Below are positions 48,201 to 59,230 of a DNA stretch of 64,000 nt, piece after piece. This DNA is from Monarcha castaneiventris obscurior (lineage: Eukaryota > Chordata > Aves > Passeriformes > Monarchidae). Location: assembly GCA_026261815.1 (NCBI GenBank), contig JAMPIT010000417.1:5055501-5119500 (forward strand). Reading direction: 5' to 3'. Position 1 is the first letter of the stretch; each line of letters starts with the position of its first letter. Made by a program: the position numbers and the translations under genes. The notes under the pieces are model-generated. The model saw nothing but the letters and a program-made list of their open reading frames with translations. It searched no databases and was not told the DNA's origin.

Positions 48201-51200
48201 CAACAGGATCACAATGACAGATCAAGGAGACCTCCATGAGCAAAACCCACATCACACGCTCCTGAGGTCCCAGCTCTGCTCAGGAGTACTCGAGGCAGTG
48301 CACAGTCAGTGACATGAGACATGTTGGCCAAGAGGATAGGAGCAGAGGGTTAGGATCTAGGACAAGTGAAGTGAGAAATATTGAGAGGTATCTCAGAGCA
48401 GAAAAGCCAGGAATAAGACTGGGGACCAGAGCTGGGGAATGGCAAGAGGGCTGGAGTGTTTTATGGATGGGGTTAAATTCCAACACTCATTCATTTTAAA
48501 AGCCTTTTTATTTCCTTTTGATGATGGGATGCAATTACATGCCAAAATTAATATGCTAAGACAAGAGACAACAGATGGATACCAACCAGGAGGGGAATAA
48601 GAAGAGACAATGAAGCAATTCTGGTCACTCTGACAGATCATGAACTCAGCAGCCTCCTACCCACCCGTATCCATTCACAGGCGCATCAAACTTTGTCCTT
48701 CAGACTCTGGTTTTACTGTTTCTAGGAGAATTTAATTCCTTGTCTTTTCCCTCATCAGCACTTTTACTGTGTATTTACTCCAGACCCGTTAAGGACCAAT
48801 AGCCCAAGGCCTCATGACTGCCAGGAAAGAGGAAGGAAGTTTTGTAGATGAACCAAGGGAGAGGTCAGAAAACCAGCTCGGAATTCATGAATAGCTGTGC
48901 TCCTGTATCCACAGGAGCCCACACATGGCATGCCAGGCGTGCGGTCTGACCTGCAAGTGAATGGGGAATCCACGTGGCATCTAACACATCCACAGCTGAT
49001 TTGAAGCTATACATTTTCAGGTTCCAGCCTGACACCATGCTGGGACTTATCAGGGAAAAAAAAAAAAGCAAGCAATTCTTCCACCCTGGTGAGTCATTCT
49101 TCTGTGTCTCAGACATCACAGAGATGAAGCCAACCGTACCTTTTCAAGCATTGTTTCCCTCAATTAAATAGAAACCTAGGCACCCACAGCAACGTCTGCT
49201 ATCCTTTACAAAAGAGCTAACCACAGTAAATGCAAGTTTTCATCCTTGTAACATCTCTGAGGCCAATGCCAAGCATGTGATGGATTTAACTGGAGAGCAT
49301 GAGGGACTTCGGGTCTAAAAAATAGAGATCATTTAACTGAGTTGAAATTATTATCTTTATGGAAAGTAATGCAAGCTGATAATTTTGGTAAGGATGAAAA
49401 ATTCACTTCTTCCAGCATAGCTCATCCTAGGGAACCTGAGTGTACTTTCTGGATGCCAAACAGCAGCTACTATTAAATTTTTGCAAATGTCTTGACAAGC
49501 AATTAAAGTTATCACAGCTCTTAGGTATTTCTTCCTCAAGGAGTATGAAATAACCCAAACATGTGGTAGCATCCATAACCTGCAAAGAGGGCAAGTACCT
49601 TCAGAAGAGAAAACTCCACTTGAAACAGCACTCTACCTTCAAGTTTTAGTGTGAAACCCAGGCACTAACAAAGCCATCCACTCATTTTGCCTCAAATTTC
49701 AGTGGGACCAGGATATCAAGAAAGACATAACATAACAGAAACTGAACTAGAAACAGAGGAGCAAAAACCTAGAGGAGAAAAGAGACTGAGGCATAAAGAG
49801 AAATAATAATGATTGTCTTTGCTTTTTTTCAAGAGGCAATAAATAAGTGAGGGCTGCAAAAGATAAATTTTAAAGGAAGTTAAAGGCAAAACTATTGCCT
49901 TGTGCAGGAAATTGAAGGGGATTCAATTATGATAGAGGCAGGTACAGTGCAATGTTTTCCACATGGCATCTAAATAATTTGTGGAACTTCTTGTTGGAAG
50001 ATGTCATTCAGGTTAAGAATTTAGCAAAATACAGAGCAGGATTCATGCATCTTGTAATGGATGAGAATTTTTAGGAGCTTTGTGTGTATTGAAGGGTATA
50101 AAAACCAGATTCTAAGTGGCAGGGATTAAGCAGAAATATCCCTCCGGGAAGGTTATCCTTGAACAATGTCTTTTGGGATGCTCCCATTTCCCCTGAATTG
50201 CTACACACAAGCCAGAGGTAGCTTACCTCACCCTGATCTCATCTAGAGGATAATTCCAGAGAAGTGTTATCACAGCTGAATGCAGGAATTGCATGCTATT
50301 TAATCCGAGCCCATTGGAAATGCCTGGCAGCATCTCAGGCTGCACTGTTAGGAGATCAATTATTACATCAATAAAAGGAATTAAAAGCTTTGTCAGAAAA
50401 CCATCATAAGTGTGACTGCCCTAAAACATACACAGGCCAAGTTCTCTGTTGTTGCTCAGCTGGAAGAGGGCCCTCCCCCCACTCCTGCCCCAGTTCTGTG
50501 CCGCAGAAGGAGGGAAGCAGATTACAAAGAGCAATTCCTCGCAGTACCCCAGGTGAAAGTAGCGCTTTCCCCCAGTTCCAGATATGTCAGTCGAAAAGTT
50601 CCTCCTGGGCTGATTTGCATTGACCTACAGAGACACATATGTGAATGCAGTTAAGTGTTGACCTCAATGTCAAACAATAAGAGCAGCAGTCGCAGCATAA
50701 TGGCTTAAGGCTATTGCACAGTTTATTGAACACAGAGAGGCTCTGCCTGCCTGGTGGGAGCCGGGCTGGCAGCACTACACTTGTTCCAGCAGCCCTTGGC
50801 CCCGCAGCAGCTGGGAGAGCAGAGCTAAGGGTGTCAGAGATCACTTTGAAGATAGGTACCCAGCTTTTCTCATCAGTGTGAGAAAATGAGATCATGCCTG
50901 GCTATAGGGGAAGAGAGGGAGGGAATGGATCTTTTTTCATGAGTTGGATCCTGAAGTTTTGATTCATGGGAAAGGAACATACATTCTGAGGATGAGGCTA
51001 CTATCTCCAAATATGAGGCAATTTGCCTTTAGGATGCAATTTACAGTACTTCTGAAGACTCCAGTTGAAAAACTCAGTGGCACACCAGCCCCTAATTCCA
51101 GACAACACTGCTAGAGGACTTGCACAAGCCTCTTCTGCATCTCATAAATTAGCACAGACCATCTCAGTTGCTGCAAATTGCTTAACTCAGTGCACTCAGC

Positions 51201-51624
51201 TCTTGATAGGAGTCTGTAGTGTTTCACTAGCCTTTTTCCTCCCCCTCCTTGCCTGCCTCTCTCACATGTGCATGCTCATGCTGAAGAGAGCAAGTTTCCA
51301 CCTCTGAGTGAAAGGTGACATCTCTTCTCTTCAGGAGGGTTTTCAGCAAGTTGGCAATTTAATCTAGGCTTTCAGAGTTCTCCTGCTGTCCAATGGCTTG
51401 ACTTGGCTACCTACGGCTCTGTAGTGCTTCAAAGTCCTTTGTTCTGGAGGGATTTGATTTTTATTCTCTCTGAGACTGGAAAAGAAAAAACCTTTTTTTA
51501 GCATGTATCAGGGGCTGGCTTAGGAGACTAAAAAACTGCAAGGCCATCAGTTCAAACCAAGCCATATCATTGTGAAAATGCTAATAAGCCTGTGATAGGA
51601 AGGGAACTCTCTTGCTTGATACAA
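45246..51624. other. Downstream non-coding stretch, AT-rich in parts
   Basis: No gene is recognised. Two AT-rich, low-CpG segments (46260-46540 and about 49780-50400) have the texture often seen in conserved non-coding elements, but conservation cannot be judged from one sequence. A short A run sits at 49058-49069. Confidence 0.5.
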
Positions 51625-51725
51625 ATTATTGGATCACAGAAGAGCCATCAAGTCCATCAACTTTCATTATGTCACAGACAGGATCCTAATGCCATCTACT
51701 GTATCATCCATATCTCTCAACCAAA
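51625..51725 (-). mobile_element. Possible ancient CR1-like 3' relic
   Basis: 'agagccatcaagtccatcaa' followed by 'cacagacaggatcctaatgc' and 'tgtatcatccatatctctca' resembles the reversed 3' region of old CR1 elements (ggccatctagtccaacccc...cacagacaggatta...atcatccagg). Short and decayed. Confidence 0.35.
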
Positions 51726-53702
51726 GCTAGATCAGGCCCAGATCTGCTTGCCTTGCAATATCATGCCATCAACAAATTGATTAACTATTCAATTGTCTCA
51801 GCAGCCTGACACTGCAGGTAATGACTATTATTGCTGTTCAATGCAGGAGAGAAATCGTGGCTGAGAAATCACTTAGATTACAATCAAGACAGTGATCTGA
51901 GAACAGCCTGGCTCCCAGGCGTCCTCCTAACCCCTACAGCTTCCACTTAGCAACAAGATGAAGACTTAACCCATGTCATAAGGAAATTTATACAAACTAT
52001 CCGCCAGAGTGAAATTTCATAAATGACCACAATAATTCTTTTACCCACTTATGTGCAAATTGACAGCATGTCAGTAATCAGATTGGGGTGGTGCCTGTCC
52101 AGAAAGCAAGCAATCCAAATCTGCTGCAGTTCTCAACATGATGGCAGGAACATCAGGTTGACCCCAAGTCCACAGCAAGTTCTCCTCTCTAGCTGCTCCT
52201 TGGCTGCCCTTGGACCCATGGCATAATTCATATTCCATCCTGCAACCACCTAGCAAGGAGCTCACTGCCAGCACCCCAAAGGGACTGCATGGCCACCTTG
52301 CCACCAAAGATAAGAAGGCCTAAGTTTATTTGAACCTCCTGGGAATAGGTTATTTAAATCCCATGGGTATGTATGCACATGAACACACACACACTAAAGC
52401 TTACTGCATGTTCAATACCAAAAAGATCACATGTGCCCTCTCAAGCAGTATTTGCTCTTTTCCTCTTGTAAGTCACACTTTCTTTCCTTCCAAGCTGACT
52501 TTTGCCTCTTCCTCACAAGGGACAGCTGCCTCCTTCCCCAGCTGGGAAAAAAGGAACTCATCATTTCCTTCCAGATTTCCATTGCTTGTTGTCTTTCACT
52601 GTCCAGTCCAGCACACAAATCACAGCCCCACTCATCCAGAAGAAGACAGTTTCTTCCAGAGGTTTCTGGATGTGCTGGGAACACAGAGATGAGAGATCCT
52701 GTATGACAGACATCTTGAGGGGAGTGCTTACATCATAATTGTCTGTGTTCAATGACTTCTTAAAGTAGAGCAGCTCCTGTTCCCCAGATGGATCTGCAGA
52801 GATGATATCCATTGTGTCTTTTAGACTGTGGTTGTGTCAAAGTCTGACAACAGCATGAAGAAGGTTTGGTTTTCAGATGCAAAAAGTGCGGTGCTCCATA
52901 ACTTGATACTACAAGGATCAGCACACCAAGAGAGCAAGATGTGAGTCTAACCCAGGGGAACCAACTTGTGATCATGACACCTTTCAGAGGCATGAAACCA
53001 CAAGAGATGTCCCTCTGGTCTAACCAAGCACAGCCAATTTTTTTGTTCTTAAGAGTCTGGGGAAACCAGCCAGCCAGTGGTGCTGCTACAGCTAAAGTGC
53101 TTAAGAAGAGAAGGCTGAAGGAAAGGAGACATTGAGAAAATGCAGCAGAACTGCATGGCTCTTCATGTATCCTTCCTCTCCCCTTTCACCACTTCCCCTG
53201 TTCTACTCCAGAGACTCAGCCACCCTTGGAGAGCTGTTAAAATTTGCTTCTGAGATGGAGGTTTAAAAGGAAGCCCTTTGGCAAAGTAAACGTTTCAGTA
53301 CTTGATAATTTGAAATTAATTCTAATTCAAAAACACTCCCTGGATTTTCTTTAACTGCACAGCAACAGCTTCCATCAGTTTCCATTGCCTGCAGAGCAAA
53401 TATGGCACTTCTCAGGCCAAGCCAATTTTCCAAGTAAGCATTACTGGGCAACTGAACAATACCATTCTTAATAGAAAGAACTGATGAAAATGTGTGGGAA
53501 AACTGTTCTTAAAATGTTCCACCAATATTTGCAAAATTCCCCCTTAAAAACACACACACACAAAATGAGTCTTACAAATGGCCATATACATTTGGATAAA
53601 ACTCAAAAAATGCAAACAGAGTGTTCAGTGACCACCAGAGGGCTTTCCATATACGTGATAAATGACCAGCTGAAACTGACTCCTTAATTCATACCAAAAT
53701 GA

Positions 53703-53741
53703 CTGTGTATGCTGAATACCAGCATACCTGTGTATGCTGAA
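53703..53741. repeat. Spaced direct repeat with internal hairpin
   Basis: ctgtgtatgctgaa occurs at 53703-53716 and 53728-53741 (25-bp period). The inverted copy cagcatac at 53720-53727 can pair with gtatgctg in either repeat. Confidence 0.85.
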
Positions 53742-54147
53742 ATCTCCCCATTCATTGCACTTCCTCCTGTCCAACTAAGCAAACAAGCAAACAAACAAAC
53801 AAAAAGATGAAAAAACTGTTCTCAATGGTTTTCCTTGGAGAAAATGCCCATGAACACTGCCCTGGTAGTGGGGCTGCTGCCTCCATGCCTTCACAGTCAG
53901 GACAAGCCATCTCATCTTCACAGACTGAATATCAGAAAACGAGACATTTTAGAAAACATGAAGGGGTGGAGGGTAGAGCAGGGGGGAATAAAGCAAGTAA
54001 AGAGAAAAGAGAATGCTTCCTTGGGAGAACATCAGTCATGCAATATGCACAGCATTTGTCAACAGTTCCCAAGGGTGCTGTATGTAGACACACCCATTCA
54101 CCAGCTGGCAGATCATAGATGCTCTGAATCTGGGTAAAGACATAGGT

Positions 54148-54205
54148 CATAGAATCATGGAACCATTTAGGTTGGAAAAAAACCTCAAGATCTTTCTCCA
54201 GCATG
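54148..54205 (-). mobile_element. CR1 LINE 3' terminal fragment
   Basis: 'catagaatcatggaacc' followed by 'atttaggttggaaaaaaacc' and 'tcaagatctttctccag' is the reversed CR1 3' end. Only about 60 bp remain. A tandem duplication and an inverted repeat follow within 110 bp. Confidence 0.8.
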
Positions 54206-54230
54206 GCAGCATTTAGACCCCATGCTGAAT

Positions 54231-54282
54231 GCCAGCAGCAATTATCTCAGTGTATAGCCAGCAGCAATTATCTCAGTGTATA
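54231..54282. repeat. Perfect 26-bp tandem duplication
   Basis: 54231-54256 and 54257-54282 are identical and adjacent (each begins gccagcagcaattatctcag). No divergence is visible, so the duplication is probably recent. Confidence 0.95.
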
Positions 54283-54287
54283 GCATA

Positions 54288-54313
54288 CAGTTCCACTGGA
54301 GACAGTGGAACTG
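54288..54313. repeat. Perfect 11-bp inverted repeat, 4-nt loop
   Basis: Arms cagttccactg (54288-54298) and cagtggaactg (54303-54313) flank the loop gaga. It starts five bases after the 26-bp duplication. Confidence 0.95.
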
Positions 54314-57300
54314 GGCTGCTTTCAGCAGGACCAACAGAAATAGCTCTTTTCCAAACCCAAGGGACACCTGCACTCTGCTGAAGCAAGTAATGTTGTTTGG
54401 GCTGGTTTGGAGTAGGTTTTATTTGAGTCTTGCATCTTTGAAGGATACAAATTTACCCCCTGAAAAGCCCAAGGGATGTGTAACTAAATCAACTAATCTG
54501 GAGAAATAGAGAGTCATGCAGTACTACATGCTGCTTGGGAACCATGAGAGGATCAATGAGATGCTCCTAAGGGATTATGTCTTTTACCTCTCAGTGATTT
54601 TTGTGGTGATTCTGACACTCACTTAGAGAGGTGGCATCTAATCTTTAAACCGCTGACAACTGAGGTCTGGGCGTGAAACTTGGCCACATGCTGAACAGCA
54701 AATATCCTTACTGGTGCACATCCTACCAGCTGCTAGGACTGAGGATGGTGAAGAAAGAACAAAAACACCATGGGAATGGCCATTAACCAGGAGCCTCTAC
54801 ATTATCTGATTAGTGAATGCTTAGTGCTGTGCTTTCTCCCAACTTTTCCAACCAGAGCCATGCCCCTGTATCAGCTGGTAAGTGCCAAATGTGGAGAAGA
54901 CACAGAGAAAGGGGAGTAGTTTGCATTATCATATTACCTTAGGCACACATACCTTTTCTGAATCTGATTTGTATCTAAATTACAGGTGCTGAGCCTTAGA
55001 TGTCCAGCAGTCCAGAGAGAAGGTGAGATTATTTCCATTCCATAACCACCATTCATGTGAATTGACTCCACTCTCAGTTACTACAAACTGTAGTACACTT
55101 GTCTAGAAATCTTGCCAGAGCCCAGCACTGGCAAGGTTTAGGTCCATACACTGCTACAAGTCTATAACCTGTGGGGGATACATGAATCAGCAGCACAGAG
55201 GAGTCTTCCAGTTTGATCTGCTTCAAAGCAAGTGTCTACCTATACTTCCACGAAAGGATCGAAGAGCCCACAAGGCAATAAACCCAGGAGGCATCTTGCA
55301 TAGATAGCCAGCAGATTTCTATTCTTAGAATGATTCTAGCATAAAATGTTTCCCAGTTTGTCTTGCTGATAAAGATAGTTCTTAAAACTGGACGTGATGA
55401 AAGATGCCATCACAGAAAAAGTGCTATGTAGGATGCCCAAGGGGAGCACAATCAGTGCGTGTGAACACAGCGTGTGTCACAGTGCATAAGCAAACAACAG
55501 CATTGTGCTCATGAGCAATATCTCACTGAGAAGCCGAGCAGTATCTCCTGGAGTAGCCAAGCTTCAGTTATGCACACTCAAGGGGCACGGAGACTCAAGG
55601 GGTATGGAGCATATTGGTGACTGCATTTACCAGTGAGGACTTTTTGGAAATGTCCAAATGACAGAAATACTTCATTCCCTTTCTCAAATTTGAACTAGAC
55701 ATGTGAGGTAACATTCATCACATTAATATTAGGTCTCTAATAATTAGGCATCTGGGCAAAACTACTCATTTGGGTTCCCTCTATAGCAAAAAAGGGAGAA
55801 ACGGAAACATCCAGAGGGCAATTCAGTGGGTCGGATCGCAAAACAGACAAGAAGGGGGCAGTACTACTTGCTCTGTGCTCTGTGAGATGGAGGTATATCT
55901 CGTTACAGCATGATCTCACTGGATCATGCTGTTGATTTACGTTTCTCTCCCTGACTGCAAAAGGACCCCAAATGACAAACTGTGCTTAAATGCTTAACTT
56001 TTCCATGAGCAAAGTTGAACGAGATGAATCCACCTTCCCTTTCTATCCATGTGTTAAAAAATTTAGCTATAAAAGAAACAGAATCAGCTATTCTAGAAAA
56101 GAGGTTTCAAGAGATTCTAAGAAAAATCCTCCCTTTAGTGGTTTTGAAAATGAAATGAGAATAATAGATATTTCAACTGTTCTGGCATGAAAAGGTGTTA
56201 ACAGTATGGCACTTTTAAAGAACTCTGAGATGACAAGACTGATTTTCCAGAAGTAATTCTTCAGTTTCATTTTTGAAAATTCCCCGTGGAGGAAAAATCA
56301 GAAATACTGCTTTTCATTCCCACTCACCAGGAAAGATGTCAAGAAGCTCATCAACTTTGGAAAAGCCAGAGCTTCTAAGCCCCAGAAAATGAAAAACCTA
56401 TGGCCACCACTACCACAGCACAAAGGCAGCTCCTTAGGAGGAATTATTATGCAAGTCCACTGTTGAACTGGGCTGTTTGTTTACATATGAGACATGGCAG
56501 ACACCTTGCAACAAGCAAAAAGAGCCACTACTTTACCCTAAGGAGGCAAGAGTAGTGGTCAGCAGGCTGAATTCAACCATGGAGGTCTCCAGGAAATCTC
56601 CAGGTACTGGGGATGGGAGATGCCAAAAGCAACACTAGCGGAACAGAAACAGACATAGGATGACCTTATGTCCAAGCAGAACCAGTCTGCAGCTTCTGAG
56701 TACTCCTGGGTGCACCTATCCATCTCCCATAAAACTCTTGGGAAATTCTTTCTTTGCCTTTATTTTGTAGGGGAAAAAAGGGCTTCTTGCTGGAAACAGC
56801 AAATCTATAATTATGGTAACTAAAGCAGGAACAGCTTAAAGAATGGCTGCTTGAAAGACTAAGTGAAAAATGCCTCTCAGCTACAAGCAAGGTTTACCCT
56901 GGAAGGAAAGGAAGAAACTTGTCCCTCTGGATGCTTTCCCTGCAGCCAAGGTTGCCCAGAAAGGGGTTAAAGAAAACCAGTCGTTCTGTATGTCAGGTAC
57001 TGCCTCGGGGGCATGGCTGGGAGCGGGAGAGCAGAGGACAGGTGAAGGGGACAGCAGCACAATGCTCCTCTATTGCCGCGTGTCCTGACTCCCAACAGCC
57101 CGATCTGAGGTCTGGGCTACTCTGCCCTCATGCTCCTGACAGCGAGGCAAAGAGGCACCTAAAGGCAGTGCTTCAGTCGGTGTCGAAGTCCACCCCTGAC
57201 AGCGCCACCTCCTGTGTGCTAAGGTTTGACTCTCTCTTCAGGGGGATGTGCCCGGATTTTTGTTATGAGTGTAACAAAACGACAGGAGAAAAGCCCTCCA

Positions 57301-58261
57301 TCTCATATTATTGTAATGGGAGAAGAGAGTGGTTATAGCTTCCTTTAGTTAGTCCTGGATTTTCTTGTGAATGGCATTGGTTTTTAATGAGAAATGGATG
57401 CTTACATGACAATTCATACTCTTACCCTTCCACAACACATCCATGTGGATCCACTGTGCCACACGTCTTCAGTCTAAACCCACATTCCCTTCTGCCTCTG
57501 TACAGGCATCATGGCAAATAAATGTGCCAGAAACATGAGGCCCCCTCCTTATGCCCTTCCAAAGGAGCATCTGACCTGAAGAGCCAATGGCTGAGGTTTA
57601 CTTTAAATATCCCTCTTCATAGCAGTGTCCAGAACCTCTCCAGTGTCGTTGCCCAGTCCACCCTACAACACAGAGCAGCTGAGTGCCCTTCAGAGAGGAC
57701 ACAAAGGATGGGTGAAAACACCTTCCTGGTTCCAACAGCTCAGCACCAGCGGTTTCTGCCTGTACCAAAGAGCCAATACTCCTCACTTTTCTCTCTTCCA
57801 CCTACTTCCTAGAGAAAAACTCCATATGCTACTGCAAAGCTAGGACTCATACTACATAGAAAGAAGAGTCAGAGAGACAGCACACATGGCCAAACTCAGG
57901 TGCTGCTTCACTCTTCTAAGAGAGAATGAAAAAAGCCCCTACAGAGCAGCCAGCACAGCCATGACAGGGGTCTCACAGCACAGTCCCCATCTCACAGGTC
58001 TCGGGGCAGCACCCTGCTGGCTGGGACAGTGTCTCCAGCCCCTGCCAGCGCAGGTGACAACATGCAGGAAACCACGACAGACTGCCATGTCCCCTCTCCG
58101 TCCCCATTCTCTCCTCCCTGAAATCCAACCCGGTGCATCCTGGGGGAAGCCCCATCTGCTTCTCATTCCAGACTATGTCATGTCATAATTATTCCTAATT
58201 ATGCCTCATTTAGCTTGATAGGTACCAGATTAAGAAGGACGGCCTAGTGAGAGAGAGCATC

Positions 58262-58460
58262 TTGGCCGGCCGCGGCCAGGGGGAGCGTGAGGCGGCCGCG
58301 CCCGAAGGGGCCGGAGCGGCACCGCGGGGCCGGCAGGGGGCGCCCGCCGGCCCGGGAGCCCCGCGCTGAGGGGCGGCCCGGGAGCGGCCTGAGCCCCGTC
58401 CGCCGTGAGCCCTGCAGGGCCCCGCCGCGGCCCCGGGGCCGGGCGTCCCGCCGCCAGGTG
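58262..58460. promoter_or_regulatory. Isolated dense CpG block
   Basis: About 33 CpGs occur in some 200 bp, with gcggccgc and ggccggcc palindromes and several G runs. The flanks are AT-rich on the left (taattattcctaatt) and an antisense CR1 on the right. It has the look of a small CpG-island promoter, but no gene is recognised on either side. Confidence 0.6.
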
Positions 58461-58463
58461 GAT

Positions 58464-59230
58464 CACAGAGTCACGGCATTAGCCGAGTGGGGAGGGATCC
58501 CCAAGGGTCATCGCGTTCAGCTCCTGGCCTGCACAGGGCCATTCCCAAGAGTCACACCATATCCCTGAGAGCATTGTCCAAACGCTTCTTGAGTTCTGTC
58601 AGGCTGGTGCTGTGACCACTTCCCTGGGGAGCCTGTTCCAGTGCCCAAACACCCTCTGGGTGAAGAACCTTTTTCTGATCTCCAACGTAAACCTCCCCCT
58701 GACACAACTTCAGGCCATTCTCTGGGATCCTGTCACTGGTGACCAGAGAGAAGAGATCAGTGCCTGCCCCTCCTCTTCCCCTCAGGAGGAAGTTGTAACT
58801 GCAGTGAGGTCTCCCCTCAGTCTCCTCCAGGCTGAACGGACCACGAGACCTCAGCCGCTCCTCATACACCTTTCCTTCAAGGCCTGTCACCATCTTCATT
58901 GCCCTCAATGGACGTTCTCTTAATATCCTTAATAACTTTTCTTATTGTGGTGCTTAAAACTGCACACAGCACTAGAGGTGAGGCCACCCCAGTGCAGAGC
59001 AGAGCAGGACAATCCCCTCCCTTGCCTGGCTGACGATGCTGTGCCTGATGCCCCCAGAACACGCTTGGCCCTCCTGGCTGCCAGGGCACTGCTGGCTCAT
59101 GTTCAACCTGCCATCAACCAGGACCCCAGGTCCCTTTCCATGGCACTGCTTTCCAGCCTCTCATTTCCCAGTCTGTATGTACCATTACCAGTAGGGTTGC
59201 CCCATCCCAGGTGCAAAATCTGGCACCAGT
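58464..59230 (-). mobile_element. CR1 LINE, 5'-truncated copy, relatively young
   Basis: On the + strand the sequence starts with the reversed CR1 3' end (cacagagtcacggcattagc) and continues for about 770 bp with blocks typical of bird CR1: 'gagcctgttccagtgccc', 'ctctgggtgaagaacc', 'gaggtctcccctcagtctcc', 'gctgtgcctgatgc' and 'ctggctgccagggcactg'. It is the C-terminal part of the reverse-transcriptase ORF2 plus the 3' UTR. The minus frame at 58552-58908 retains a 118-codon open stretch ending in a RT-tail-like TELKKRLDNALRDMV. The element is truncated at its 5' end near 59230 and is therefore not autonomous. Confidence 0.92.

Larger units (their letters stand above)
51726..58261. other. Downstream non-coding stretch
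   Basis: Holds the CR1 end at 54148, the neighbouring duplication and hairpin, a CA run (53551-53564) and an AAAC/AAGC-type low-complexity run (53778-53805). No coding exon is recognised. Confidence 0.55.

Noticed and set aside
58552..58908. 118-codon minus frame as a possible gene
   Set aside because: It is the decayed C-terminal reverse-transcriptase part of the CR1 element.
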